26,733 nt of DNA from an uncultured Lachnospiraceae bacterium (GTDB lineage: Bacteria > Bacillota > Clostridia > Lachnospirales > Lachnospiraceae), in contig CAJUMJ010000021.1 of the NCBI GenBank assembly GCA_910587095.1, positions 1 through 26,733 on the forward strand, read 5' to 3'. The notes beneath the pieces are model-generated. The model was not told the DNA's origin. It worked only from the letters and a program-made list of their open reading frames with translations, and made no database searches. The stretch's first letter is position 1, and each line of letters opens with the position of its first letter. The translations under genes were made by a program, and so were the position numbers. This document shows, piece by piece, positions 1-5,345 of this stretch.

Positions 1-141
1 AAAGCCGTTGTCCGCCGCATATTTGGAGAGGACTGCTTTCTGGTTCACAATGCTGTTGCTGTCGCCCTCTAACGTATCTTCCTGCGAAAGACGGGCGTAT
101 AATGCTGTTATCTGTCCGGGCTTATATGTATTTGCTGTCAT
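1..141 (-). CDS. Large serine recombinase, N-terminal part (runs off left edge)
   Basis: This is a partial gene whose first 47 codons lie in the window. It starts at the ATG at 141 with a strong AGGAGG site about 8 bases upstream, and the frame is open to the window edge. The N-terminus contains YARLSQEDTLEGDSNSI, the catalytic-serine block of resolvase/invertase-type recombinases; Ser19 in ARLS is the expected nucleophile. The length of the missing part is unknown. With the TnpW-like gene just upstream, a large serine recombinase of the TnpX/Tn4451 type is most likely, catalysing excision and integration of the mobile element. A small resolvase cannot be fully excluded because the C-terminus is not visible. 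Confidence 0.85.
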   Translation of the reverse strand, partial: MTANTYKPGQITALYARLSQEDTLEGDSNSIVNQKAVLSKYAADNGF

Positions 142-187
142 ATGTTCATTCCTCCTGTAATGAATGCCCGACAAACAGTATGTGCAA

Positions 188-221
188 AATATCAAAAAAT
201 ACCGTGGCACTTTTTGATATT
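188..221. promoter_or_regulatory. 11-bp inverted repeat in the recombinase leader (possible operator)
   Basis: AATATCAAAAA (188-198) and TTTTTGATATT (211-221) are perfect inverted arms around a 12-nt centre. The repeat lies between the recombinase promoter -10 box and its ribosome-binding site. It could be a regulator or recombinase binding site, or a hairpin in the 5' leader. No T-run follows in the minus direction that would make it a convincing terminator. Confidence 0.45.
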
Positions 222-224
222 GCT

Positions 225-253
225 ATTATAGCGCATTTATCTCTGTTTGTCAT
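225..253 (-). promoter_or_regulatory. Sigma-A type promoter for the serine recombinase
   Basis: On the minus strand there is an ATGACA -35 (248-253), a 17-bp spacer and a perfect TATAAT -10 (225-230). It lies across the 3' end of the TnpW-like gene and points at the recombinase start at 141. The predicted start of transcription falls at the edge of the inverted repeat 188-221. Sequence-based call only. Confidence 0.55.
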
Positions 254-437
254 TGGGCGGTTTGACGGTTTCCGATTTTATGAGCCGTATCATCTTGTCG
301 CGGAGCCGTTCCGAGCCGCCGCAGGAGGTAGACACTTCATAGTATGTGCCGTCGATTTTGTAGCAGACAGTTTCCTCTGTCGGTTTCCCTTTTTCCGGCA
401 AATAGCCGCTGTCCTTGATTTCTGGTTCCCAATCCAT
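237..437 (-). CDS. TnpW-like transposon-encoded small protein
   Basis: This 66-residue protein begins MDWEPEIKDSGYL at the ATG at 437, preceded on the minus strand by AGGAAGGG. A longer in-frame opening up to 650 exists, but that stretch is hairpin-rich and non-coding in appearance, so the internal ATG with the ribosome-binding site was chosen. The core YKIDGTYYEVSTSCGGSE followed by LRDKMIRLIKSE matches the layout of small TnpW family proteins found beside serine recombinases in Tn4451-like elements: a short beta-strand pair, then a helix. Its biochemical role is not established. It lies 95 bp upstream of, and in the same direction as, the recombinase. Family assignment rests on recognition of the pattern. 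Confidence 0.65.
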   Translation of the reverse strand: MDWEPEIKDSGYLPEKGKPTEETVCYKIDGTYYEVSTSCGGSERLRDKMIRLIKSETVKPPNDKQR

Positions 438-514
438 TCTTTTCCCTTCCTTTCCGTATTTGCTAAATGATAAGTTTCGGAGCAAGCATAGGAAACGGGT
501 ACCCATTTCCGTAA

Positions 515-620
515 ATCTGCCCGTCCGCGCTACGGCTTGCCGGACAGATTTTGCTTGTTGGGAAGAATCCCAAACCCTCTGATAAGTCCTCTCACTACCT
601 ACAACACCGCACAGGGCGGT
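515..620. other. Structured non-coding block: three successive hairpins
   Basis: Between the TnpW-like gene and the ribU promoter three inverted repeats follow one another. The first is 515-523 with 541-549 (ATCTGCCCG/CGGACAGAT, one mismatch), with a small inner stem 525-527/533-535. The second is 558-563 with 568-573 (TTGGGA/TCCCAA). The third is 606-610 with 616-620 (ACCGC/GCGGT). Such structured blocks are common near relaxase and recombinase genes of integrative elements and may include transfer or regulatory sites. No function is assigned. The remainder of 438-749 is AT-rich with no convincing gene. Confidence 0.45.
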
Positions 621-749
621 TTTGACGGAGTTTTGAGAAAAATAATTCAAAAAATTTTTTAATCTCTACTACGGAGTTATGTCCGATTTTACCAAACTAA
701 CACAAAAAAATTTTTGCAGCCCATATTTTGTCAAAATTCAGTATTTCTA

Positions 750-778
750 TTGACATTGACGGAAAATAAATCTATAAT
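750..778 (+). promoter_or_regulatory. Consensus sigma-A promoter of the FMN riboswitch/ribU unit
   Basis: A perfect TTGACA -35 (750-755), 17-bp spacer and perfect TATAAT -10 (773-778). The start of transcription would fall about 20 bases before the FMN riboswitch. An all-consensus promoter fits a gene controlled at the RNA level by attenuation. Confidence 0.85.
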
Positions 779-805
779 AACGAACAACAACTGAATAGAA
801 TGAAT

Positions 806-913
806 GTCTTCAAGGCAGGGTGAAATTCCCGATCGGCGGTAAAGTCCGCGAGCGTGCAAATGCTGATTTGGTGAAAATCCAAAACCGACAGTATAGTCTG
901 GATTAAAGAAGGT
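806..913 (+). ncRNA. FMN riboswitch (RFN element)
   Basis: The block contains the conserved RFN strings AGGGTGAAATTCCCGATCGG, CGGTAAAGTCCGCGAGC, GATTTGGTGAAAATCC and AAAACCGACAGTATAGTC in order. The closing P1 stem is CTTC (808-811) with GAAG (908-911). It binds flavin mononucleotide. It sits between a consensus promoter and an intrinsic terminator directly before ribU, so FMN is expected to switch transcription of ribU off. A stem GGTGTAT (911-917)/ATACACC (989-995) may form part of the expression platform. Confidence 0.95.
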
Positions 914-1004
914 GTATTGGATATGTCAGAATTATTCTGATAATGTGCACTTTTGTCTGTCTGTAAAATGCTTTGTTGACATTTTTCGATACACCTTAGA
1001 ATTG

Positions 1005-1049
1005 TAACACCTAAAGGCATTCCATTGCTTTTAGGTGTTAATTTTTTTT
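1005..1049 (+). terminator. Riboswitch-controlled intrinsic terminator
   Basis: An 11-bp perfect stem, TAACACCTAAA (1005-1015) with TTTAGGTGTTA (1030-1040), is followed by eight T residues (1042-1049), just before the ribosome-binding site of ribU. This is the expected OFF structure of the FMN riboswitch expression platform. Confidence 0.9.
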
Positions 1050-1063
1050 AGGAGGTATTTTCG

Positions 1064-1711
1064 ATGAACAGTAAAACAAAAAAACTCACAACAGTAGGTA
1101 TGCTTTGCGCCTTTGCTTATGCAGCTACCGTAATTGGACGTGTTCCGCTTGTACTCTTTTTGAAATACGACCCAAAGGATATTATCATTGCAATTAGCGG
1201 ATTGATTTTCGGTCCGCTTACCTCATTTTCCGTCGCTTTAATTGTTTCTTTAGTTGAGATGTTTACTGTCAGCGAAAATGGTATTTTAGGCTTATTGATG
1301 AATGTTATTTCAAGTTGTTCCTTTGCGTGTACCGCTGCATTTGTTTACAAGAAAAAACGCAAACTATCACGAGCCATTATTGGGTTATTTTGTGGGTGGG
1401 GGTGTATGGTTTTAGTAATGCTGCTTTGGAATTATTTAATCACACCTATTTATATGGGCTATCCAAGAGAAGCAGTTGTAGAATTGCTCATTCCGGCTTT
1501 TCTTCCTTTCAACTTGATTAAAGGCGGCTTAAATGCAGCGATAACCATGATTTTATATAAACCTATTGTTACAGCTTTAAGACACGCTCATTTAATAGAA
1601 ACTAATCAGATAAAGCCTAAAACCAAATTGAATGTCGGACTTATATTGACAGCTCTGTTAATAATCACTACTTGCATACTGTTTATGCTATCCATTAAGC
1701 ATGTCTTTTGA
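1064..1711 (+). CDS. ribU: Riboflavin ECF transporter substrate-binding component RibU
   Basis: This 215-residue integral membrane protein is the usual length for RibU. The ATG at 1064 has a GGAGGT site 8 bases upstream, directly after the riboswitch terminator. It has about six hydrophobic segments. The block KYDPKDIIIAISGLIFGP followed by SFSVALIVSLVEM resembles the flavin-binding S component of energy-coupling-factor transporters. RibU captures riboflavin at the membrane and works with the EcfA/A'/T module encoded elsewhere. The FMN riboswitch upstream independently supports the substrate. The surprising point is location: it lies between a serine recombinase/TnpW module and a Tn916-type sigma/HTH pair, so it appears to be mobile-element cargo. 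Confidence 0.9.
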   Translation: MNSKTKKLTTVGMLCAFAYAATVIGRVPLVLFLKYDPKDIIIAISGLIFGPLTSFSVALIVSLVEMFTVSENGILGLLMNVISSCSFACTAAFVYKKKRKLSRAIIGLFCGWGCMVLVMLLWNYLITPIYMGYPREAVVELLIPAFLPFNLIKGGLNAAITMILYKPIVTALRHAHLIETNQIKPKTKLNVGLILTALLIITTCILFMLSIKHVF

Positions 1712-1773
1712 ATGTATCTTAAATAGCAATGAGTTAGTTTACAATATTTTAAATATATGAAAATGTCTGCCGC

Positions 1774-1800
1774 ACGACGGCAAAAGAAAAAAGCCGTCGT
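1774..1800. terminator. Hairpin downstream of ribU, first of two
   Basis: ACGACGGC (1774-1781) pairs with GCCGTCGT (1793-1800) across an A-rich 11-nt loop. No strong T-run follows immediately, so it is a weaker terminator candidate than the next hairpin. It could also act on minus-strand transcripts. Confidence 0.45.
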
Positions 1801-1830
1801 ACAGTAGATACTTTTTCATGCGCTTATACG

Positions 1831-1868
1831 CGGCGGCTTTTGAGAAATCAAAGCCGCCGTTTCTTTCT
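1831..1868 (+). terminator. Intrinsic terminator after ribU
   Basis: A 10-bp perfect stem, CGGCGGCTTT (1831-1840) with AAAGCCGCCG (1850-1859), 9-nt loop, then TTTCTTTC. The A/T flanks allow it to work in both directions. Confidence 0.65.
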
Positions 1869-1923
1869 GAATAGAGAAATATCTCTAATGTAACAGATAT
1901 GGCGGTTAGAGGAGGTAGCCGTC

Positions 1924-2034
1924 ATGAAACACAAATCATACCATAAAAAGCCGCCGGTCATTGATTTGTTAAAAAAATCCTGTCTTGTGAAGGGGGATAT
2001 TTCGCCTATAGATATGAATACACATATCATATAG
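1924..2034 (+). CDS. Small hypothetical protein (36 aa)
   Basis: A short ORF beginning MKHKSYHKKPPVIDLLKKSC has an excellent AGAGGAGG site 8 bases before the ATG. It is basic at the N-terminus with no recognised domain. Its position upstream of the sigma-like gene, the strong ribosome-binding site and a clean TAG stop suggest a genuine small gene of the mobile element. It could instead be a leader peptide for the downstream operon. No function can be given. Confidence 0.45.
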   Translation: MKHKSYHKKPPVIDLLKKSCLVKGDISPIDMNTHII

Positions 2035-2140
2035 TATGTCTCAATAACTCATATTATTGGAATTGCTTTGCGAACTCAATAATCATGTATTACCCAAGAA
2101 CCTATGCGGATATATTCAGCATGGTTTTTTGTTGTAATAG

Positions 2141-2163
2141 CCCCCTACTGGGAAGAAAGGGGG
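2141..2163 (+). promoter_or_regulatory. Hairpin sequestering the ribosome-binding site of the sigma-like gene
   Basis: CCCCCT (2141-2146) is complementary to AGGGGG (2158-2163), and AGGGGG is the Shine-Dalgarno sequence for the start at 2173. The 11-nt loop is a reasonable size. If formed, the hairpin would hide the ribosome-binding site, suggesting translational control. Confidence 0.4.
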
Positions 2164-2172
2164 TGAGTGAAA

Positions 2173-2631
2173 ATGAGATATTCTGAACAGTTCATGGAAC
2201 ATATCGAATATGCGTTTCATGCATTCTGTAAGATTGTTCTGCGCCATGAAGCTATTAACGCATGGCGGGATTTGAAGCGGAAAGAAGAACGGGAAATATC
2301 CCTCGACTATCTGATGTCAGAACGATATTTTGAACCGTCTGCTATGGACAGCTACTTTGAAAAGCAGGACAAACCGACCATATTTCTTGTGTTGGGAAAG
2401 GAAGTTATCGTTGATGATGAACGGTTAGCAACTGCATTATCAAGATTGCCGGAATTAAGGAGGGAAGTCCTGTTACTTTATTACTTCGTCGGCTATCGTG
2501 ATGAAGCAATCGGCAGACTGTACGGGCGTTGCAGAAGCACTATAAACAGTCGGAGAAATATTGCACTGAAACAGCTACGGAAAGAATGGGAGAAATTGAA
2601 ACATGAGGAACAAAAAGCTGATACCTTTTGA
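2173..2631 (+). CDS. Sigma-70-like regulator of the integrative element (Tn916 Orf7-like)
   Basis: This 152-residue protein starts MRYSEQFMEHIEYAFHAF. The ATG at 2173 was preferred over a GTG at 2167 because AAGGGGG is correctly spaced only for the ATG. The C-terminal half, LPELRREVLLLYYFVGYRDE then AIGRLYGRCRSTINSRRNIA, is a sigma region 4-like helix-turn-helix. The N-terminal half resembles the short sigma-like ORFs upstream of the integrase region in Tn916/Tn1549-type elements. It probably controls excision or transfer genes. It overlaps the next gene by 29 bp, which suggests translational coupling. Assignment is by pattern recognition; promoter specificity is unknown. Confidence 0.75.
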   Translation: MRYSEQFMEHIEYAFHAFCKIVLRHEAINAWRDLKRKEEREISLDYLMSERYFEPSAMDSYFEKQDKPTIFLVLGKEVIVDDERLATALSRLPELRREVLLLYYFVGYRDEAIGRLYGRCRSTINSRRNIALKQLRKEWEKLKHEEQKADTF

Positions 2632-2806
2632 GGTAATCCAAAAAGCCGTTGCCGGAGAGCCGGAAGCGGTAGATGCGGTATTGCGGCACTACAACGCGCA
2701 CATCAAATACCTGTCTATGTATAAGGGGCATATCAATGACGATATACAGGACAGATTAAAGGCGAGACTGGTTGAAGCCATATTGAAATTCCACTTTGAC
2801 AAGTAG
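2603..2806 (+). CDS. Small helix-turn-helix protein of the integrative element (Tn916 Orf8-like)
   Basis: A 67-residue protein, MRNKKLIPFEVIQKAVAGEP onward, is the size and type of the HTH_16-like small protein that normally follows the sigma-like ORF in Tn916/Tn1549-family elements. The motif VIQKAVAGEPEAVDAVLRHY is characteristic of these proteins. GGGAG lies upstream of the ATG inside the preceding gene. In related elements an excisionase and integrase usually follow; here a hairpin, a terminator and a repeat follow instead, so the usual downstream module is missing or has been displaced. Confidence 0.75.
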   Translation: MRNKKLIPFEVIQKAVAGEPEAVDAVLRHYNAHIKYLSMYKGHINDDIQDRLKARLVEAILKFHFDK

Positions 2807-2824
2807 GTAGCAAAGACAAGAAAC

Positions 2825-2864
2825 GCTGTCAAGGGTAAACTTCGCGCTACGCGCCCTTGACAGC
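2825..2864. other. Long perfect hairpin after the sigma/HTH pair
   Basis: GCTGTCAAGGG (2825-2835) pairs perfectly with CCCTTGACAGC (2854-2864). The 18-nt loop contains a further CGCG/CGCG pairing. TTTTCCCGCC follows, so it could terminate transcription, but the loop is elaborate and includes a CGCGCTACG string also found in the hairpin at 515-549. It is probably a conserved structural or regulatory element of the mobile element. Confidence 0.5.
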
Positions 2865-2893
2865 TTTTCCCGCCTTTGCTGTTGGGTAGTCAA

Positions 2894-2930
2894 GAGGGCG
2901 AAATCAGTAGACTGCTTTCGCCCTCAATTT
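2894..2930 (+). terminator. Intrinsic terminator closing the sigma/HTH operon
   Basis: A 10-bp perfect stem, GAGGGCGAAA (2894-2903) with TTTCGCCCTC (2916-2925), with a 12-nt loop and AATTTATT after the stem. It separates the integrative-element regulators from the repeat-bounded cassette that follows. Confidence 0.7.
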
Positions 2931-3058
2931 ATTATGGGGATTGTTACGCAGTAGATGGTATTTTGCCCTTGATTTATGCGGCATTACGGGCGTTGAAATG
3001 ACGGGGTAATGTTTTTTTATATGTCTGCCGTCAAAAATGGCGTTCTATTGCGTAACAG
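2927..3058 (+). repeat. Direct repeat copy 1 (about 130 bp) with 14-bp terminal inverted repeats
   Basis: This copy matches 5346-5473 in the same orientation. Shared strings include ATTTATT, GGGATTGTTACGC, CCCTTGATTTATGC, TTTTATATGTCT and GGCGTTCTATTGCGTAACAG. Within the copy, TGTTACGCAGTAGA (2942-2955) is the near-perfect inverse of TCTATTGCGTAACA (3044-3057), giving a 116-bp unit with inverted ends. No coding potential is seen. It could be a MITE-like element or a site used for cassette insertion. Confidence 0.8.
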
Positions 3059-3071
3059 GAATAAGAATTAT

Positions 3072-3087
3072 TTCTGAAAAATCAGAA
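3072..3087. other. Small hairpin upstream of the HEPN operon
   Basis: TTCTGA (3072-3077) and TCAGAA (3082-3087) form a 6-bp stem with an AAAA loop, about 90 bp before the first HEPN start. It may be part of the leader or an operator. The interval 3059-3179 is AT-rich, and I see no promoter that stands out from background apart from a TATGAT/TAAAAT cluster near 3115-3125. Confidence 0.3.
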
Positions 3088-3179
3088 GGTAATGGATAGA
3101 AATTTTCGTGTGTCTATGATAAAATGAAGCATACATAGTATTCAAAATATATTTATGAAATATTGATAAGGTGATTCAT

Positions 3180-4400
3180 ATGGTAGTATTGAATAATGAT
3201 TATATTTTTCTTCCAAAGACTAAGAAAGATGATTCTCGTATATCGTCTAAAGGCACTGATGATACAATACGTATACAAGCGAGAAAAAATGTTCTTCTTT
3301 ATATAAGAAATATTTTCGGCGAACCTATTTGTAAAGATGAAGAAAATATTGTGTTCAAAATTATTTATACGTATGAAATGGAAATTAAAAATATAATGTA
3401 TGAAGTTATTTTTACAATATATAATATTACCCGCTATTCTTACCTTGATATATGTGTAAGGGGAAAAACAACTTATCAAGTTGTAAGTGCTTTAGAATAC
3501 ATACATGACAAGATAATTGGTTCTAATATAGAGCGGGATTACATTATGATTGTTTCATACGATTCTGTTTCTGAATATTATTGTAATAAAGCATATCCTA
3601 AACTTAATAAATTAGAAAGAAATTTGCGTAAACTACTATTTAATACGTATACGGTTAATTTCGGAGTAGACTACTATCAAAAAACGGTTTCTCCAGACTT
3701 GCAAAAGAAAATTAAAGGCGTAATACAAGCCAAAGGAAATGAAGAGAAAAAGCAAATAGAAAGATTGAAAAAATTTTTCTATTCTATGGAATTTTCAGAT
3801 ATACAAGCACTTCTTTTTACAAAGAAATGGACAACGGTAGAAGAAGAAAGCAAAGCTGAATTTCTTTCTAAGCATGAGAAACTTACGGAATTATCAGAAG
3901 AAGATATAAGAACCGCCTTTGATACATTTTCACCTAAAAGCGATTGGGAAAGACTATTTGCTGATAAAGTAGATAATAGTGAAATAGAAAATATGATTGA
4001 AACAGTCCGTTCAACTCGAAATGACATTGCGCATTGTAAATTTTTTTACAAGGAGCAATATAACACTTTCAATAAAGCGGTAACAGATCTTAATCATTTA
4101 ATTCTAAAAGCAATTCAGCTTACAGAAGAAAAGGATTTTGTACACAAACAAGCTGAATCCTTTCGGATTGCTTTAGCAGGGATAGCTGATACATTAGCTC
4201 AATTCCAAAAGTATATAAAAGATAGTATCAGTAGTTCATTGCAATCATTTTCATTAGTAATGAATGAAGTAAAAAAGTCATTTGATGTAAATATAGGTAA
4301 AGTGCTTTCAAATATAGATTTTAGTAGACTTGCAACAATCGAAGAAGATGAATTGAATGATGAAAATGATGAAGAAGATAATGAGGAATCACCTACATAG
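3180..4400 (+). CDS. HEPN-domain protein, putative ribonuclease (406 aa)
   Basis: The start is the ATG at 3180, with AAGGTGA 6 bases upstream; the GTG at 3171 would overlap that site. A HEPN signature TRNDIAHCKFF (Arg280 to His285) gives the RNxxxH motif typical of metal-independent HEPN ribonucleases. A helical segment with LNKLERNLRKLL (about 142-153) and a charged, possibly coiled-coil stretch (about 175-250) precede it. The C-terminus is strongly acidic (EEDELNDENDEEDNEE). There is no signal peptide or membrane segment, so a cytoplasmic location is likely. The gene is very AT-rich compared with the chromosome here. It is followed 23 bp later by a second HEPN gene and a tRNA-like RNA. RNA cleavage, perhaps of tRNA, is inferred from the family. 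The exact HEPN subfamily is not recognised. Confidence 0.75.
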   Translation: MVVLNNDYIFLPKTKKDDSRISSKGTDDTIRIQARKNVLLYIRNIFGEPICKDEENIVFKIIYTYEMEIKNIMYEVIFTIYNITRYSYLDICVRGKTTYQVVSALEYIHDKIIGSNIERDYIMIVSYDSVSEYYCNKAYPKLNKLERNLRKLLFNTYTVNFGVDYYQKTVSPDLQKKIKGVIQAKGNEEKKQIERLKKFFYSMEFSDIQALLFTKKWTTVEEESKAEFLSKHEKLTELSEEDIRTAFDTFSPKSDWERLFADKVDNSEIENMIETVRSTRNDIAHCKFFYKEQYNTFNKAVTDLNHLILKAIQLTEEKDFVHKQAESFRIALAGIADTLAQFQKYIKDSISSSLQSFSLVMNEVKKSFDVNIGKVLSNIDFSRLATIEEDELNDENDEEDNEESPT

Positions 4401-4423
4401 TTAAGAATGGAATTGAAATAAAC

Positions 4424-5218
4424 ATGCAGAAAAAGAATATACTTAATCGTTTTAAGGATGTGTTGGGTCAGTATTGTGCAATTAATCAATTTGTTGAGTT
4501 GTCTAAAAGGTGCTTTATCGCAGATTATGATTCAGAAATACATACAAGGAATAGTTTTATCGAATTGGCAACGCAAAAAGAAATCACTTTAACAAGCTAT
4601 GATTCTGAATATATGATTAATGCCATTTCAAGAAGTTATATTGTTAATGTGCATCTTTGCTTTGAAACATTTTTGAAAGAAATCTGTAATGAGATAAAAA
4701 ATTTTGGCAACAATGTCTATCAAGAAAAATTACAGGAGGATTCTTGGTTAAAATGTGCAGTTAAAAATATTGTTAATGAAAAATTATCACAAGATAATCA
4801 AGCACTTTTTGATTTGTGTGAGTATTATAGGTTAGTTAGAAATACAGCTGTACATGATTTGTGCGACGTTAAATCTCACGAGAAAGAGTTTAGAAAATTA
4901 CAAAATTATAATTTTAGAAGAGATACAAAATTTGCAAGATTGATTGCCCCGAATGAGTATGAAAAAATCTCCTTTGATGATTTTGTGATGTTTTCGCGTT
5001 CATGTGTGGAACTTGCAACATATTTGTATAATTTAGTTTCGTATGATTATATAAAAATCATAAATGAAATTCCACAATCTCAAATTGCGAGATGGAAAAA
5101 ATATAAACCGGAACGATGTGAAAAAGCTATATTCGCTTATATTAATACTTCATTTAGAATTGATAAAGATTTAGAATCTCAAATATCATATTTAGTTGAT
5201 TATGTTATGGCTCGATAG
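4424..5218 (+). CDS. Second HEPN-domain protein, putative ribonuclease (264 aa)
   Basis: It starts at the ATG at 4424, with only a weak ribosome-binding site. The segment ETFLKEICNEIK (about 81-92) followed by LCEYYRLVRNTAVHD carries the HEPN RNxxxH motif at Arg139 to His144. The arrangement resembles MAE_28990/RiboL-PSP-type HEPN proteins, but that subfamily is a tentative placement. Its sequence is not obviously related to the upstream HEPN protein, so this is a pair of different HEPN proteins and not a recent duplication. The gene lies 23 bp after the first and is probably co-transcribed. Its last three codons and TAG stop form the 5' acceptor strand and positions 8 to 10 of the tRNA-like RNA, an unusual CDS/RNA overlap. 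Product function is unknown; defence or toxin-antitoxin activity is inferred. Confidence 0.75.
   Translation: MQKKNILNRFKDVLGQYCAINQFVELSKRCFIADYDSEIHTRNSFIELATQKEITLTSYDSEYMINAISRSYIVNVHLCFETFLKEICNEIKNFGNNVYQEKLQEDSWLKCAVKNIVNEKLSQDNQALFDLCEYYRLVRNTAVHDLCDVKSHEKEFRKLQNYNFRRDTKFARLIAPNEYEKISFDDFVMFSRSCVELATYLYNLVSYDYIKIINEIPQSQIARWKKYKPERCEKAIFAYINTSFRIDKDLESQISYLVDYVMAR
5160..5189 (+). promoter_or_regulatory. Possible promoter for the tRNA-like RNA inside the second HEPN gene
   Basis: TTGATA (5160-5165), an 18-bp spacer and TATCAT (5184-5189) each match five of six consensus bases. Transcription would begin roughly 12 bases before the tRNA-like acceptor stem. Because the DNA is AT-rich, chance matches are fairly likely. 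Confidence 0.35.
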
Positions 5219-5307
5219 TCCATTGGTAGGACGTCCCCCTTCATAAGTATATTTGTTAAAATGTATTTATGAAGGGGAAAGATGTGGTTCGATTCCACAT
5301 CGAGCCA
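5209..5307 (+). ncRNA. tRNA-like RNA with a 19-bp hairpin in place of the anticodon arm
   Basis: The acceptor stem GGCTCGA (5209-5215) pairs perfectly with TCGAGCC (5300-5306), with discriminator A5307 and no encoded CCA. U8 and A9 are present. The D arm is GTCC/ATTGGTA/GGAC (5218-5232), with the conserved GG in the loop. The T arm is TGTGG/TTCGATT/CCACA (5283-5299), with a fully canonical T-loop. The usual 17-nt anticodon arm is replaced by a continuous 19-bp helix (5236-5254 with 5259-5277; two G-T pairs, the rest Watson-Crick) capped by GTTA, so there is no anticodon loop and the RNA cannot decode. The 5-nt variable region AAAGA is normal. It should fold as a tRNA elbow and could be processed by RNase P, RNase Z and the CCA-adding enzyme. 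It overlaps the stop of a HEPN gene. Decoy, antitoxin or guide roles are speculative. Confidence 0.8.
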
Positions 5308-5345
5308 TTTTGAAGTTAATGAAAAATCTTCTTTTATTTTGTTGG

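Noticed and set aside
438..650. N-terminal extension of the TnpW-like protein to a 137-residue product.
   Set aside because: The region is dominated by hairpins, has no ribosome-binding site at the upstream start, and the internal ATG at 437 has a good one.
3153..3479. Minus-strand frame opposite the first HEPN gene.
   Set aside because: It is an AT-rich shadow frame with low-complexity translation; the plus strand carries the HEPN protein.
5236..5277. The 19-bp hairpin could be a plain transcription terminator for the HEPN operon.
   Set aside because: It is followed by AAAGATG with no T-run, and it sits exactly between a perfect D arm and a perfect T arm under a 7-bp acceptor stem. A tRNA-like fold explains all parts better.
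5209..5307. An ordinary tRNA carrying an intron.
   Set aside because: Removing the insert does not leave a convincing 5-bp stem with a 7-base anticodon loop, and the extra bases form one continuous helix with the arm base. No group I core is present in so few bases.
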